Shown here one piece after another: positions 30,989 to 40,946 of a DNA stretch of 64,000 nt. Source of the stretch: Gracilaria domingensis (Eukaryota > Rhodophyta > Florideophyceae > Gracilariales > Gracilariaceae); contig VCMS01000062.1 of NCBI GenBank assembly GCA_022539475.1, positions 183,120 through 247,119 of the forward strand, written 5' to 3'. A model generated the notes under the pieces. It did not search any database. It had not been told where the DNA came from and saw only the letters and a list, made by a program, of their open reading frames with translations. Positions within the stretch are counted from its first letter, which is position 1; every line of letters begins with the position of its first letter. The position numbers and the translations under genes are program-made.

Positions 30989-31906
30989 ATGACGGGCACG
31001 CTCGTCATCATCGGCGCCACCGGCGAGCTCGGCGGCAAGACCATTCTTGCCGCCTGCGCAGACGATGCCACCGGCTGGCCCGGCGACATCGTCGCCACCT
31101 ACAACAACAGCCCTCCGGTGCTCGGGCTGTCGCGCGTCACGTGGGTCAAGCTTGATTGCTCCGATCACAAGGCGGTGCGCTCCTTGGTCGTGTCGCTGAG
31201 TGAGCTTGCCGCCGTCGTGTATTGCGCGGTGCCAAAGCATGGTGGCGCCGCTGGGAAGGGCGGTGCGCTCGTTCGTGCTGGTGTGGTTGATGATGTCGTG
31301 AATTGTGCGGAGGCTGTGGCCTTGATTGATGCCAAGTTTGTCATGGTCTCGACTGACTTGGTGTTTGATGGGAGCATTCCAGAGGGAGAGAGTTATGATG
31401 AGGCGAGCAAGACTTGTCCCCCCAATCCGTATGGCGTGTACAAGCAGCAGATGGAGCAGCAGCTATTGGCGCTTTCCGGCAAGATCGTTGTGGCGCGTAC
31501 CAGTTTGATTCTCACCATGGATGAACCACCATACGGCAAGGGTATTCAGTTTGTCGTCGATTGCATCAATGGCAAGAAGGGTGAGATCGAGCTCTTCACA
31601 GATGAATGGCGCAACATGTCCTTTTCAGATGATCTTGGCCGCGCGCTTGTTGAGCTTGCCAAGCCGCAGTGCACGCATGTTGGCCTCATTCATATGGTCA
31701 GTGACGAGGTCACAAATAGATGGGAGCTGGCGAAATTGTTGGCAAAGCGCCTTGGCCTAGAAGACAAGCTTGGAAAGTTTGCGAAGAGCGGATTGTCCGC
31801 CGAGAGTGGTCTTAATCGCCCTCTGAACTGCGCCCTGTCTACCAAGCTGAAGAACAAGGTTCTCACCACCCACATCGATGGAATCTCTGAACGACTGTCT
31901 AAATAG
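30989..31906 (+). CDS. NAD(P)-dependent RmlD-like reductase (extended SDR)
   Basis: The 305-residue protein opens with a Rossmann dinucleotide motif, IIGATGELGG (residues 7-16). The catalytic Ser lies in MVSTDLVFDG, and the Tyr-x3-Lys pair in NPYGVYKQQME. The spacing and the PYGxxK sequence match dTDP-4-dehydrorhamnose reductase (RmlD) and its relatives, which include the MAT2B regulatory subunit. The C-terminal part (FSDDLGRALVEL, HMVSDEVTNRWELA) also fits this family. In rhamnose synthesis these enzymes reduce a 4-keto sugar, but I cannot tell substrate from sequence. A sugar-nucleotide role in cell-wall galactan or glycan synthesis is a guess. There is no targeting peptide, so it is probably cytosolic. 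Confidence 0.8.
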   Translation: MTGTLVIIGATGELGGKTILAACADDATGWPGDIVATYNNSPPVLGLSRVTWVKLDCSDHKAVRSLVVSLSELAAVVYCAVPKHGGAAGKGGALVRAGVVDDVVNCAEAVALIDAKFVMVSTDLVFDGSIPEGESYDEASKTCPPNPYGVYKQQMEQQLLALSGKIVVARTSLILTMDEPPYGKGIQFVVDCINGKKGEIELFTDEWRNMSFSDDLGRALVELAKPQCTHVGLIHMVSDEVTNRWELAKLLAKRLGLEDKLGKFAKSGLSAESGLNRPLNCALSTKLKNKVLTTHIDGISERLSK

Positions 31907-32264
31907 TGTCGTTCCCGAGTCGCAAACATCATCCGTCATGGACATGCATCTGCTATGCACCTTCCTGCGATACGCGTACCACATTGTGAACCTTCGGTTG
32001 CCTTCGTAGCATTCCAGGTCAAGACTATTCCTGACTTGTCGACGGCGATGAGGACCGTATCACGGTATGATACCGTATTGAAACGATTTGTAAGGCTAAC
32101 CCAATCAGATGCCCTTGTCGAATCAGCTGTTGCCATTGGATTACGTGGCTTTAGCCTTTTCTGATCTCCCGTATGATTTACAACTATCGATACCAGGCGC
32201 CCCCTCCGCCCCATTCTAGTCTGGAACAACGAACAGTATACGACCAAAAAACTAAGGTGTTGTT

Positions 32265-32435
32265 CACCATGAATGGTGTAGTAAATAGGTTACGAGCTAA
32301 GAACATAATATGTTCTTAGCTCGTAACCAGATAAACCAGATATTATCTGGCTGACTTTGTATCATGAGTGGCTCTAATCATAGAGATCTTCATACATGGA
32401 TCCATGTTGCTCATGAAGATGAATTTATGAAGATC
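32265..32435. repeat. Cluster of short hairpins around a 41-bp perfect palindrome
   Basis: A 41-bp perfect palindrome with 20-bp arms and a single central base occupies 32288-32328. It is flanked by a 14-bp dyad (32265-32278), a 15-bp dyad with a 1-nt centre (32336-32350) and inverted 10-mers (32385-32394 and 32426-32435). Together they would fold into consecutive hairpins. Confidence 0.8.
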
Positions 32436-33306
32436 ATCATGGATCCAAGAACACCACGCATGTTGCGTACGGCCCTGGCTAATCGCCTCTATCAAAGGCT
32501 CGAGTTCCCCTCTTGAGCAATTCATACCACCTTCCTGCGGAAAACGGTCGTTGGTACGAACTGTAGCCACGCGACCCACAAATGGACAGGCGTCTGCATT
32601 GAGGATGGTATTAACCAACCAGGCGTACAACACTAGGAAGGCTCACCTCGACTAGCATCATGCTAGCGTGATAGTCAAAGTTGGAACTTCGCATATTTGG
32701 ATCTGCGTCACGTATAATTCGTAGACCCTTGACTTGTCAAAGTTGCACCACTTGTAAGCCTTGCAAACTTGCTACGGCAGCTCACACAGTACGACACGCG
32801 AAGGAAGCGCTACGTTGAAACGACCTGCCAATCGCACAAGAGAGAAAGGATAAATCCATGATAGAAATGATTAGGCCGCGACCGTCCAAGTTCGCGGTCA
32901 TCAAGTAAGAACGTGACCATCCAACTTGGAAGCTCCAAGTGACTCCCTTACGCCGAACTTTTGCCTTTCTGGGGTCGGGTCTCTCTTCGACAACGCTAAT
33001 GCATTACGTCTCAACCCGCAGTGCACACCACGCACACGGACATGGGAACGAAGACCTGTTCTCATCGGGCGTGTTGCCACGCATCCTTTGACGAGCTCTC
33101 CAGATCGGAGCAGCGCTTCTTTACCCCCTGAGAATGACCACGTTCGTAAATCCAGGGCTGCCCCGACAACGATCGTATGGCACTGCCAAGTTAAGGCACT
33201 GCGAACTTCGCGACTAAGCAGCTTTGAAATTCAAAGTTTGAATAATGATCCCGTCGTGCCTCAAATGCAAAATAATCTCAATTTTGTACTGCAAATGCGT
33301 CATGTG

Positions 33307-33365
33307 CGCCATTGAAATTGCCCCTGATACACCATCATGGTGTATCAGGGGCAATTTCAATGGCG
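33307..33365. repeat. 59-bp perfect palindrome (29-bp arms, 1-nt centre)
   Basis: The arms match without a single mismatch around the central base at 33336, and pairing stops abruptly at both ends. The flanks are not inverted copies of each other, so this is not the core of a longer foldback. Confidence 0.9.
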
Positions 33366-33917
33366 GTGTATGTATCAACTTTGCTGCTGTGATAGGGCCA
33401 CGAGAGAAGTCTGATGAAGGTAACAAAGGTATCAGGTACATTCGCGTAATCCGGTGGGATCGTTTCCCTCGAAGGTTACCTCCTAGACAACTTTGTTTAA
33501 GGCTGAGAGAGATGTGTATCGTTCCGTGATTTCATTGTCTCGAATGAAATGAACACTTCTGCAAAAGTACTACCCTTGCTTCTATACACAAGAGCATCTT
33601 CCTTGCTTCCCAACATGATTGGCAAGCAGCGCTGCTTATCACCTTTGACAAGTCGCTTTCCCATCATAATCCCTCCACGAAAACCTTATCTCAAAGGTGA
33701 ATATTAAGCACTGTTTAGACAAGGGTTACTCAACCGCATGTTTCAGAGTACTGTTTCGGTGCCGAGGAATATCATATTCATTGCTGATCAAGGAATTAGC
33801 TGCGTCTCTCCTTTCCTCAAATCTCGATGTCATGTTATTTCGATAATCAAATGGCATAAACACACGTTACGAATGGCACAGGAAATTCATGTACAAAATC
33901 CTGCACCCAAGCGCTAT

Positions 33918-34048
33918 CTTCTTCTTCCTTAATGTGCACAACAACCTCTAATTCCTAAGTTGCAGTAAAACTTTCTTGAGGACGTTTTCTCTCTTTAAGA
34001 AGGCCAACATTCTGTGCGGATATTGTCTAATCCCAACCGCTATCATAC
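33918..34048 (-). mobile_element. LINE-like 3' end fragment
   Basis: The minus strand encodes IRQYPHRMLAFLKR, the C-terminal motif shared with the fragments at 36.2 and 36.7 kb. It is followed by a conserved 3' tail (TTAGGAATTAGAG-like) also present near 36.2 kb. Only the last part of the element is present. Confidence 0.6.
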
Positions 34049-34515
34049 GCAGAGGCAAATTTCCTCTTCCACGGTTATAGTGGAGCCCCAATTTTTACGC
34101 TCCTTATTCTTCGTACTCGACTTCATGATCAAAGCATCAATTCGAGGAAGCCACAGCCTCGCAGTTGTTCCTTCGTCTCGACAATGCGCAGGACTTTCCT
34201 CTTGAGAGAACTGCTAGTTCTGTTTGACATCAGTATCTAATTGATTTTCATTGGAAATTTAAACTAGGGCCGAAAGGTGAGTAAGGAAACCATACCTCTT
34301 TTTATTTCGGCCCATCTTTAACAAGGTTATTGAACTGCGGCAAAGTGAGTGAGGAAACAATTCTACGGACACCGAACAATTGTATATTTTAATGGAACAG
34401 CCACTTCTATTTATCAAAGAAGAACGTGAGGCATTTCCTTCCTTGAATCCTACTTGCTTTTAACTTATTCTATCGCCAGCTACAAGCTTTGGTGGCCAGT
34501 AGAACTTTCATAATC

Positions 34516-35118
34516 TTAAGCGACCGGACTGCCAGCTCCAAAGAATAGCCCTCCGAATCCGCCTAGAGTGCGGAAAAGTATGCACCTCCAGTACCAGTAG
34601 TAGTGAAAGCGGATGATCCACCACCAGTACCACCATCCACGGTAGCGCAGCCATCCCCACGGCCAACCATACGGCCATCCCCACCACGGTGGAAGGCAGA
34701 AGCCACCTCCGAAAAAGCGCTCAGTATCCTTGACAAGCATTCGCGAGGAACCTTCGCCATCGCTCGGTAGCTTATCCTCGCAGGAGTTCATCGTTTTCTT
34801 GTGCGACGCTTCCAAACCAGCGTCCAAGTTCCCGTTCTTCATGTATGGCTCACACGAGTCCTTGAGAGCTGAAAGATCGTCTCCAAAAGAATCCTTGCAT
34901 ACTTCCTCGAGAGGCCCAGGCATACTTTCTTTCGTGCTGGCATGATAGCAACTGCACTTTGCTTCGGACTTTAGGTTATCAGAACCACAGGTTCCTTTCT
35001 TTCCGAGTTTCACATCTGCAACGGAGCGGACATTATGTGCCGTGAGTTCTTCACCAGAACTGAATGCGGCCAGAACGGCCAAGACAAGCGTGAAACAAAT
35101 GAAAGATGAAGACTTCAT
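34516..35118 (-). CDS. Secreted cysteine-containing protein with a tryptophan-rich tract
   Basis: The 200-residue protein starts with a classic signal peptide (MKSSS, then a hydrophobic stretch to about residue 20, cleavage near FSSG). The mature part has eight cysteines (44, 55, 57, 74, 89, 113, 141 and 179), suggesting disulfides. Residues 145-177 contain 13 tryptophans and 6 tyrosines, in runs such as WWGW and WWYWWW, mixed with Gly, Pro and Arg. The tail is Gly/Phe-rich. I do not recognise the family. Such aromatic tracts could bind polysaccharide, insert in membranes or crosslink in an extracellular matrix; none of this is shown. A TATA box lies about 85 bp upstream of the ATG, unlike the housekeeping genes here. 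Confidence 0.7.
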   Translation of the reverse strand: MKSSSFICFTLVLAVLAAFSSGEELTAHNVRSVADVKLGKKGTCGSDNLKSEAKCSCYHASTKESMPGPLEEVCKDSFGDDLSALKDSCEPYMKNGNLDAGLEASHKKTMNSCEDKLPSDGEGSSRMLVKDTERFFGGGFCLPPWWGWPYGWPWGWLRYRGWWYWWWIIRFHYYWYWRCILFRTLGGFGGLFFGAGSPVA

Positions 35119-35200
35119 CTGCGAAGCTCAGTCCTAGGAGACTGGAAGATTGGGTTGTTGAATGTTCGTGCCAGAACACTCCAGACTGCGAGCCTGGCTT

Positions 35201-35210
35201 CTCTTTTATA
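35201..35210 (-). promoter_or_regulatory. TATA box of the secreted Trp-rich protein gene
   Basis: The minus strand reads TATAAAAGAG about 85 bp upstream of the ATG at 35118. It shares the TATAAAAG core with the TATA boxes of both CBM20 genes. Confidence 0.65.
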
Positions 35211-35977
35211 TTGCTCTCGAGCCTTTGTTTCGAAGGCAAGTAGTGAAATTAAAGTTTGTAGTGGACATTGTGCATCTGTCCCGTTGTACTTTTGAAAGAG
35301 ACACACTCTCTATGAGGCAACCGAATATTTGATCGAATGACACCTCCTAGTGGGCTTCACAAGGCCTGAAGCACGTACTTCTTGTTATTGTTGGTGTCCA
35401 TACTAACTCGTATGAATGCTATCCTTCTGGATTGAGAGTCGGGAGCTTGGACCATCCTCAAGACAAAATGCCCTACGCTAGGGCCCCTTATAGCTGACTA
35501 CCGTGGTCTGCACAGCTCTAACCGAGCCACGAGTTACACACTGGATCAGAAGAAGTGCGCCAAAACATTTCTGAGATAATTCCTTTGTGAGTTGTAGTAA
35601 GGGTACGACAAATGACGTAGATCTCTTCACTTTGCCGAAGGAGAAGTGTAAGTATTGCACCATTCACCCCTTCGTATATAATCGAAATGGTCTCAGGAGG
35701 GTTTCAACTCACAAATGCTGCGAGACTGTAAACGTAGACCGCCCTTCTCAGGCCTACGATTTGGCCTGCGCTCAAATCAAGCAAAAACGGGCCATCAAAA
35801 TGCCCTTTTGGCTGTTGGGTAGAGACCGGTACCGACGGACGCAAGTGTAACCGCATTGGGTTTGCAACGACCATCTCAATATCTTTGCTTAGAACGTTAG
35901 ACATTTCGTCTACTTGATGGAGAGCATGATGATCCACCATTTGCATGCATTTGCATAGTAACAGCTATCAAGGTCTA

Positions 35978-36087
35978 ATTGTACAGGACATAATATTGTT
36001 GTGTTTCATCATGCCATGTTCAAGATGATCATCATCTTGAACATGGTATGAGATCATAATACACCACAATATCATGCCCAGTACAAT
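35978..36087. repeat. 110-bp imperfect foldback with a perfect 33-bp core
   Basis: The core at 36014-36046 has 16-bp perfect arms and a 1-nt centre at 36030. Pairing continues outward with scattered mismatches (ATTGTACAGG at the left end against GTACAAT at the right). This gives a miRNA-precursor-like or MITE-like hairpin of about 110 bp. Confidence 0.75.
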
Positions 36088-36159
36088 GCATGCGAATAAT
36101 ATCATTGACGATAGCGTCGACCTTTTGGGCCTTCTTTCTTTCCTTCTTTTTTTCTTGGA

Positions 36160-36618
36160 CAGGAGTTTCTTCTCTTCTTTAATGCGGACAACATTCTCTA
36201 ATTCCTAAGATGTAGTAAAACTATCGTTACAGAAAGTTTTCTCTCTTCAGAAAGGCCAACCATCTATGTGGGTGTTGTCTAATCAAGTCGGGAACAGTAA
36301 GGTTTGACGCTCTGCTACTGGTGGAAGTGTTTCTCGACGTGTGGGATTTGTCAAGGGGCAGCGCAAGACAACATGGCCTGCATCCCGTTTGACGTTTGTC
36401 CCGCATGTACACCGTTCAGTTCTACCATTAAGATATGATGCGACTGGATGCAGACTTGCAACATGTCCAGTGTAGAGCTGCGCGAGTGTCACTTCTGCCT
36501 TTCGCATGCATTGTTCGTTGGCAGACAAATCTAGATTGTTTGCAAAAAAGGCATTTCTCATCGTTTGACTATACTTATGATGCAAAGGAAACTTTCGTTG
36601 TTGAGAGAATTTCCTCAT
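36160..36618 (-). mobile_element. Decayed LINE-like fragment, C-terminal coding part
   Basis: The minus strand encodes LAQLYTGHVASLHPVASYL, a C-x-C...H knuckle and HVVLRCPL. After a frameshift comes PDLIRQHPHRWLAFLKRE. The same block is found behind the RNase H domain at 50.4-50.9 kb, so this is the 3' part of the same kind of non-LTR element, no longer intact. Confidence 0.7.
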
Positions 36619-36689
36619 CAGTCCTTTGCATTCTTAACGAGAGAAAACTAATTGTAGATAGTTTTACTTTCGTCCTGTAATTGGGGGCA

Positions 36690-37149
36690 ATTGTCGGTAT
36701 TAAAGAAGAAGAAAGCAAGCTTTCTCGCTTTCTCTCTTCAGAAACGCCAAGAAGCTCTGTGGAATATGCTTAATCAAATATTGCACAGACGTTTTTGCCT
36801 CCCGTGACTGACCAGTAAACAGATCCCGTCGGGAAATGATTAACGGACATCTTAGTACAAGATGCTCGCAGCCATTCTTGAACCTCGACGTTCCCTTTTC
36901 CAGACACAAAGCAAAAGGATGTAGGGACGGCACAATTTCCGTTAAAGACTGCGCCATTAGTACTTCAGCCTTGCGTGCGCTTCGATCGTCTGCAAGATAC
37001 TTTGGGCCCTGCTGCGGAAGCGAAACAGTTTTTTGTTTAACCGAGAGAAGACTTTCGGCATCCAAGAAATCCTGTTGCATTCTGACAGACCGGCCTTGAA
37101 AAAGGCCATGAAAGTCCTCCTTTCGAAAGAACTCCCGTAAGTTTGTCAA
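36690..37149 (-). mobile_element. Second decayed LINE-like fragment
   Basis: The minus-strand translation has MAQSLTEIVPSLHPFALCL, HLVLRCPL and LIKHIPQSFLAFLKRES, a diverged copy of the fragment next to it. The two lie in the same orientation, head to tail. Confidence 0.65.
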
Positions 37150-38432
37150 CCCACTATTTTCGAAGATTCGACAGGGACTGTGTATTCAATTCAAAAAACC
37201 CTCCTACATTGGAAGCGCTCAGCCTCTGAGTTTTGGCCTTCTTCAGAGAAAAGGAGCGGCCCGTAGCTAGATAATACCGTTCTGCTGTTGCGTCAGACAA
37301 AGTAGCAGCAGGCCGCACTTTGAACGAAAGAAAGATCTCTCTCTCGTTCTCTCTCTGCTTAGGGGTGTAGCAGCTAATTCCGGGGTTATACAAAACGTTC
37401 CTGTTGAAAGAAGCGAAGCCTTCTTTCGAGAGAAACGTTCCTCTCACGAGGAAGGCCGAAAGAAAGAATATCCTCGCACACGTCGATAACGGACCAATCC
37501 AGATATTTTTACTTGAAAATGCGTGCTTGCAGTCCTCTCTTCGCTCCCGAACGTAACGTATCTTTCCAAATTATCTAATACAGCCGACGGGGCCAATGGA
37601 GTCACGACAAGTGAAGACGTTCAGTGTTGAATGTTTTAGTGGATTGTATCGAAGGCGAAAGGGCAGGGCCCAAAAGGCTGATGCATCATTAGAAGAACTC
37701 TGGGCGGGTCGTATGCCTTCGTTGCATAATTTAGTGCTGTGGAGGCAAATAGTTGCTTTCTTTGTGGAGTAGAAAACGTTGCCGTACTAACGTGTACAAA
37801 CATACGGAGCACTTTGTCCTACCTTGTCCTCTCACAAGCACGTCCGACTGCGAGATGCCTGCCAAACTGGCACTAGCAATCAAGAACGTCAACGTCAGGT
37901 GACGTTCTCGGTCTTTGCATACACAGCTTTACTTCAAATGAAACTTCTCTCTTTAGGTCATGTAGTTCTGAGGTGCTCCTGATAATGGTCCCATGCGAGA
38001 CGAGGAGTACGCGTATGTATCTTGCAATAAAGACGAAAACGAGGAAATGACCTGAAGAGACGTTGGCCTTCTTGCTAAGGAAGCTCCTTTCTAGAGAAGC
38101 GTTCTGCTCAAGTTCGGAAAGAGAGAAAGGAGAACGAGGGCTCCCTGCTGTTGCCCATGCAGCTCAGAAAACAACTCGAATCACCACATGCACCCTTATG
38201 GCTGTTTCTACAAGTGCTCATACATTTATTGAGAAACAAGTCGCTCGAAAGAAAACACCGTTCACCAAAAGGTGATCGGCGACAGGTCTGGTGGGCGAGT
38301 TTTCTTCCAAGACGCTCACGAAACTCTGCTGTGAACTGTGGTTTGAACCACACAAATCAGGCCAGGTGGGGTCATTCTGATCAGGCCTTCCGTTCCCCGC
38401 CTCTTTCACTCGAGGACTGTCTTCCAAAAGGT

Positions 38433-39512
38433 ATGTGTGCACCAGCATTCTCAAATCCATGGAGGTCTGTAGAAATCCATCGAGCTCATATAAACCAGGT
38501 GGTACTTGACCGACTTCGTCCTCAAAACCAAACCTGCCTTAGACGTCGAAACCCCGCCCACATTTATGCTCAAATATTGCCAGCGACCGAAGCTCCCAAT
38601 GCAGGTGCTGGAAGCACTACGGAACTCGTCCCATCAGTCCGTCATCGGAAGTTGAACGTCCTTCGTCGCACGTGGAACCCCTCTAATGACCCCAAAGGAG
38701 GACTTTTGATTTGTTGTGGACTGGTGTGGCACTCTGGATGGTTCTCTGCAATTGCTCAGCCTCTGTGCGCGGAAGGAATTCGGGTTGTCTCCGTGGATAA
38801 TCTTTCTTGCGGCCGGAGCGATAGTTTGGAAAATGTGCGAGGTCTTATATACGATGTTGATGACCACGTAGAGGATTTGGTGGCGGTGCTCCATGAAATG
38901 AAGAAAAGTCTCCCGGCGGGTGCTCCCCTTTTCGTGCTTGGTGAAAGCAGCGGAGGCGTCTTGGCGTGCATGATGGCTCTTCGTCCTGAAATCACGCAAA
39001 CTGTTCATGGATGGATACTATGCGCACCAGCGATCACGGTGGCGGAGGAGTTGCTTCCACCCCCTTTTGTACAAAAAGCTGTGAAGTTTCTGGGGAAGAT
39101 GGTCCCCTCACTCCCTGTTCCTGGAGAGGAGATTAGTGGCGAAACCTGGGACGCAGCTTTCGGAGATGACACTAGTGCAGATATTGCGCGACAAGATGAA
39201 TTTGTGTTGTACAATGTGCCTGTGCGCATAGGCACAGCCTCAGCCATGCTGGGGGCCATGCAAGACATCGAGAATGTGCTGAGCAACGGCGACTTGTTTA
39301 TGAGAAGAGTGTTGGTCTTACACAATCGCCTAGACCAGCGTACAAAGTATGAAGGCTCTGAGAAGTTCGTTTCGCGTGTACGTGTGGAGTCTGATCAAGA
39401 AGCAGTATTGGAGGATCCTGGAGGTTCAGCCCATCAGTTGTTCCAGGAACAACCTGATATCACAAAGTGTGTTGTGAAACGAATAGTTGATTTTGTTGTG
39501 TCGTGTATGTAA
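38433..39512 (+). CDS. Alpha/beta hydrolase, monoacylglycerol-lipase-like
   Basis: From the ATG at 38433 the protein has 359 residues; the frame is open about 90 codons further upstream without protein-like sequence. The core starts near residue 75 (VLRRTWNPSNDPKGGLLI), as in serine aminopeptidase S33/MGL-type hydrolases. The nucleophile is Ser172 in GESSGG. A likely acid (HNRLDQRT) and a likely His (GGSAHQLF) follow at family spacing. The usual HG oxyanion motif reads CCG here (LICCGLVWHSGW), a change that may affect activity. Relatives hydrolyse monoacylglycerols or lysophospholipids; the true substrate is unknown. The start is uncertain, since AAAAGGTATGT at 38427-38437 also resembles a splice donor. 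Confidence 0.75.
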   Translation: MCAPAFSNPWRSVEIHRAHINQVVLDRLRPQNQTCLRRRNPAHIYAQILPATEAPNAGAGSTTELVPSVRHRKLNVLRRTWNPSNDPKGGLLICCGLVWHSGWFSAIAQPLCAEGIRVVSVDNLSCGRSDSLENVRGLIYDVDDHVEDLVAVLHEMKKSLPAGAPLFVLGESSGGVLACMMALRPEITQTVHGWILCAPAITVAEELLPPPFVQKAVKFLGKMVPSLPVPGEEISGETWDAAFGDDTSADIARQDEFVLYNVPVRIGTASAMLGAMQDIENVLSNGDLFMRRVLVLHNRLDQRTKYEGSEKFVSRVRVESDQEAVLEDPGGSAHQLFQEQPDITKCVVKRIVDFVVSCM

Positions 39513-39674
39513 CATCGATTATCGCAACGTGGTACGAGTCGGAGTCCACGAAGACAATCGCTCTCTTTCTCTTCCTAAAGGGTTCACATTTGGAGACACG
39601 GTCGGGTGCCTCTCGGACCTAAGAAGAAGTGTCAACGTGCATAGTCGCCTCTCCTTTTATGGAGCGACTCTCGG

Positions 39675-39701
39675 TTCTGATCATAATGTGTATGATCAGA
39701 A
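39675..39701. repeat. 27-bp hairpin in a convergent 3' spacer
   Basis: TTCTGATCATA and its exact inverse complement are separated by 5 nt. It lies 163 bp after the hydrolase stop and 173 bp from the cyclophilin stop, in the 361-bp spacer between these convergent genes, which is otherwise featureless. It may mark 3' end formation or be chance. Confidence 0.6.
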
Positions 39702-39873
39702 GTTCCAACTCAGACGCCGCACGAATTCATAGTTGTCATACAGGAAGCAAGGACAACAGGTGGCGCAAATTAAAGAATACTCTATTAGGAGCAAGACGGT
39801 TGTTTCTCTAGAGTTAACTTTATATATGGTAGCTGCGCGCAGTACACGTTGCCTGTGCCCTTGGTACTCAGTT

Positions 39874-40946
39874 TCACAGCAAGCCGCAGTTTGTAATCTG
39901 AATCTTCTGTAAAGGCTACGCATCACGAGGACGGGATATCGAAACAATAGTGTTAGTGGACTTGTTCAGGTACAAAGGCAAGTACACACGTAGCAAGCAG
40001 TTGAGAGAAAAGAACGCGGAAACCCATACCTTGTCTTCCAACTGGACGCCAATGACAAGCAGAAAGAAAGGAAACAGGGCGAGACATGCAAAGGTGTTAG
40101 AAGCACGAACAAGGTAGTGTGTTGCCATAGCGATACACATGAAATCAAAAAGGGATGGACAGGATAACGCACATCTACCTTTGCACGTGCATCGCCAATC
40201 GCCCTGCCAATATTCCTATAACCGTCGCGAATAGTCTTGCGATTCGTAGGGACCTTGCCCAACACGTCGATGACATTCATACCATCAACAACGCGGCCGA
40301 TGACCAGATGGCTCTCATCGAGCTCGGCATCAGGGGCCAACAAGACCGAGAACTCAAAACTCCCTCCGCGCTGCACAGACACCAAGCCCTTACTGTCATG
40401 CGACAACTGGTTGGAATCGCGATTCTCAGGAACCTGAACGGTAAGAATCTGGCGTTGGGGAATGCCGGGCTGCTGGTTGAGAGCATCTATCTGCTTGACC
40501 CTTCCCAGTTCGACGTGTTTTCCGGCGATCACTCTAGAGGCCTGCGCATACCTGTACCCAGCCGTGCGGCCGGAACGATTACGAAGGCTGCCGTCTACCA
40601 GCTTCTTAAACGTATCAACGCTCACCGGCGCGGCGTCAGCAAACAGCTCGACCACGAAGCGGCCAGCCGGTCGCCCCGCCACTGAAACCTCAAAGAACAC
40701 GCGATCAGAGCCCGACGCGGCGGCGGCGGCGGCGACGAGCGGCGCGGTGTGCACGTGCGCCGGCACCGGCATGGCGACGCTCAGCAAGAGCATTTGCAGC
40801 ACCTGGCGGCGCGCCAAGCCGCCATCGACGCGCGCTCGCACGACGCGTCGCGCGCCGTCCGCGCGCCGCGCGCACGCCGCATCGGCCGCGCCGGCGCGCG
40901 CGGCGCAGCCCGGCACAGCCGCTCCCACAAAGGCGCGCGCGCGCAT
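39874..40946 (-). CDS. Cyclophilin-type PPIase, probable thylakoid lumen form, three exons
   Basis: Exons are 40946-40179, 40041-40030 (12 nt) and 39915-39874. Introns are GT-AG, with TTCTAAC- and CACTAAC-like branch points. Splicing joins IGDARAK + LEDK + PLQKIQITNCGLL, a typical plastid cyclophilin C terminus, giving 273 residues. The N-terminal 85 residues are Arg/Ala-rich with a Phe at 6. They contain ARRQVLQMLLLSVAMPVPAHV, a twin-arginine plus hydrophobic stretch as in lumen (Tat) signals. The fold runs from FFEVSVAGRPAGRFVVELF onward; SRVIAG is at the active site. Reading through the first intron would instead give a hydrophobic tail without family likeness. Lumenal cyclophilins assist photosystem assembly. 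The acceptor of exon 3 has an alternative 9 nt later. Confidence 0.82.

Larger units (their letters stand above)
31907..34515. other. Gene-poor, palindrome-rich region
   Basis: No supported gene is found in these 2.6 kb. The region holds the palindromes annotated separately at 32265-32435 and 33307-33365, several short dyads (for example 32652-32666 and 33222-33236) and a LINE 3' fragment near 33.9-34.05 kb. Base composition drops to roughly balanced AT/GC, unlike the housekeeping block to the left. Confidence 0.5.
35119..38432. other. Gene-poor, repeat-bearing region
   Basis: This 3.3 kb stretch holds the TATA promoter of the secreted-protein gene, a 110-bp foldback near 36.03 kb and two LINE-like 3' fragments (36.2-36.6 and 36.7-37.15 kb). 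From 37.2 to 38.4 kb nothing convincing is seen. The last 280 bp are open in frame with the downstream hydrolase but look unlike protein. Confidence 0.45.

Noticed and set aside
32926-33315. 129-codon plus-strand frame running into the 59-bp palindrome
   Set aside because: It ends inside the palindrome, has no motif and looks like random sequence.
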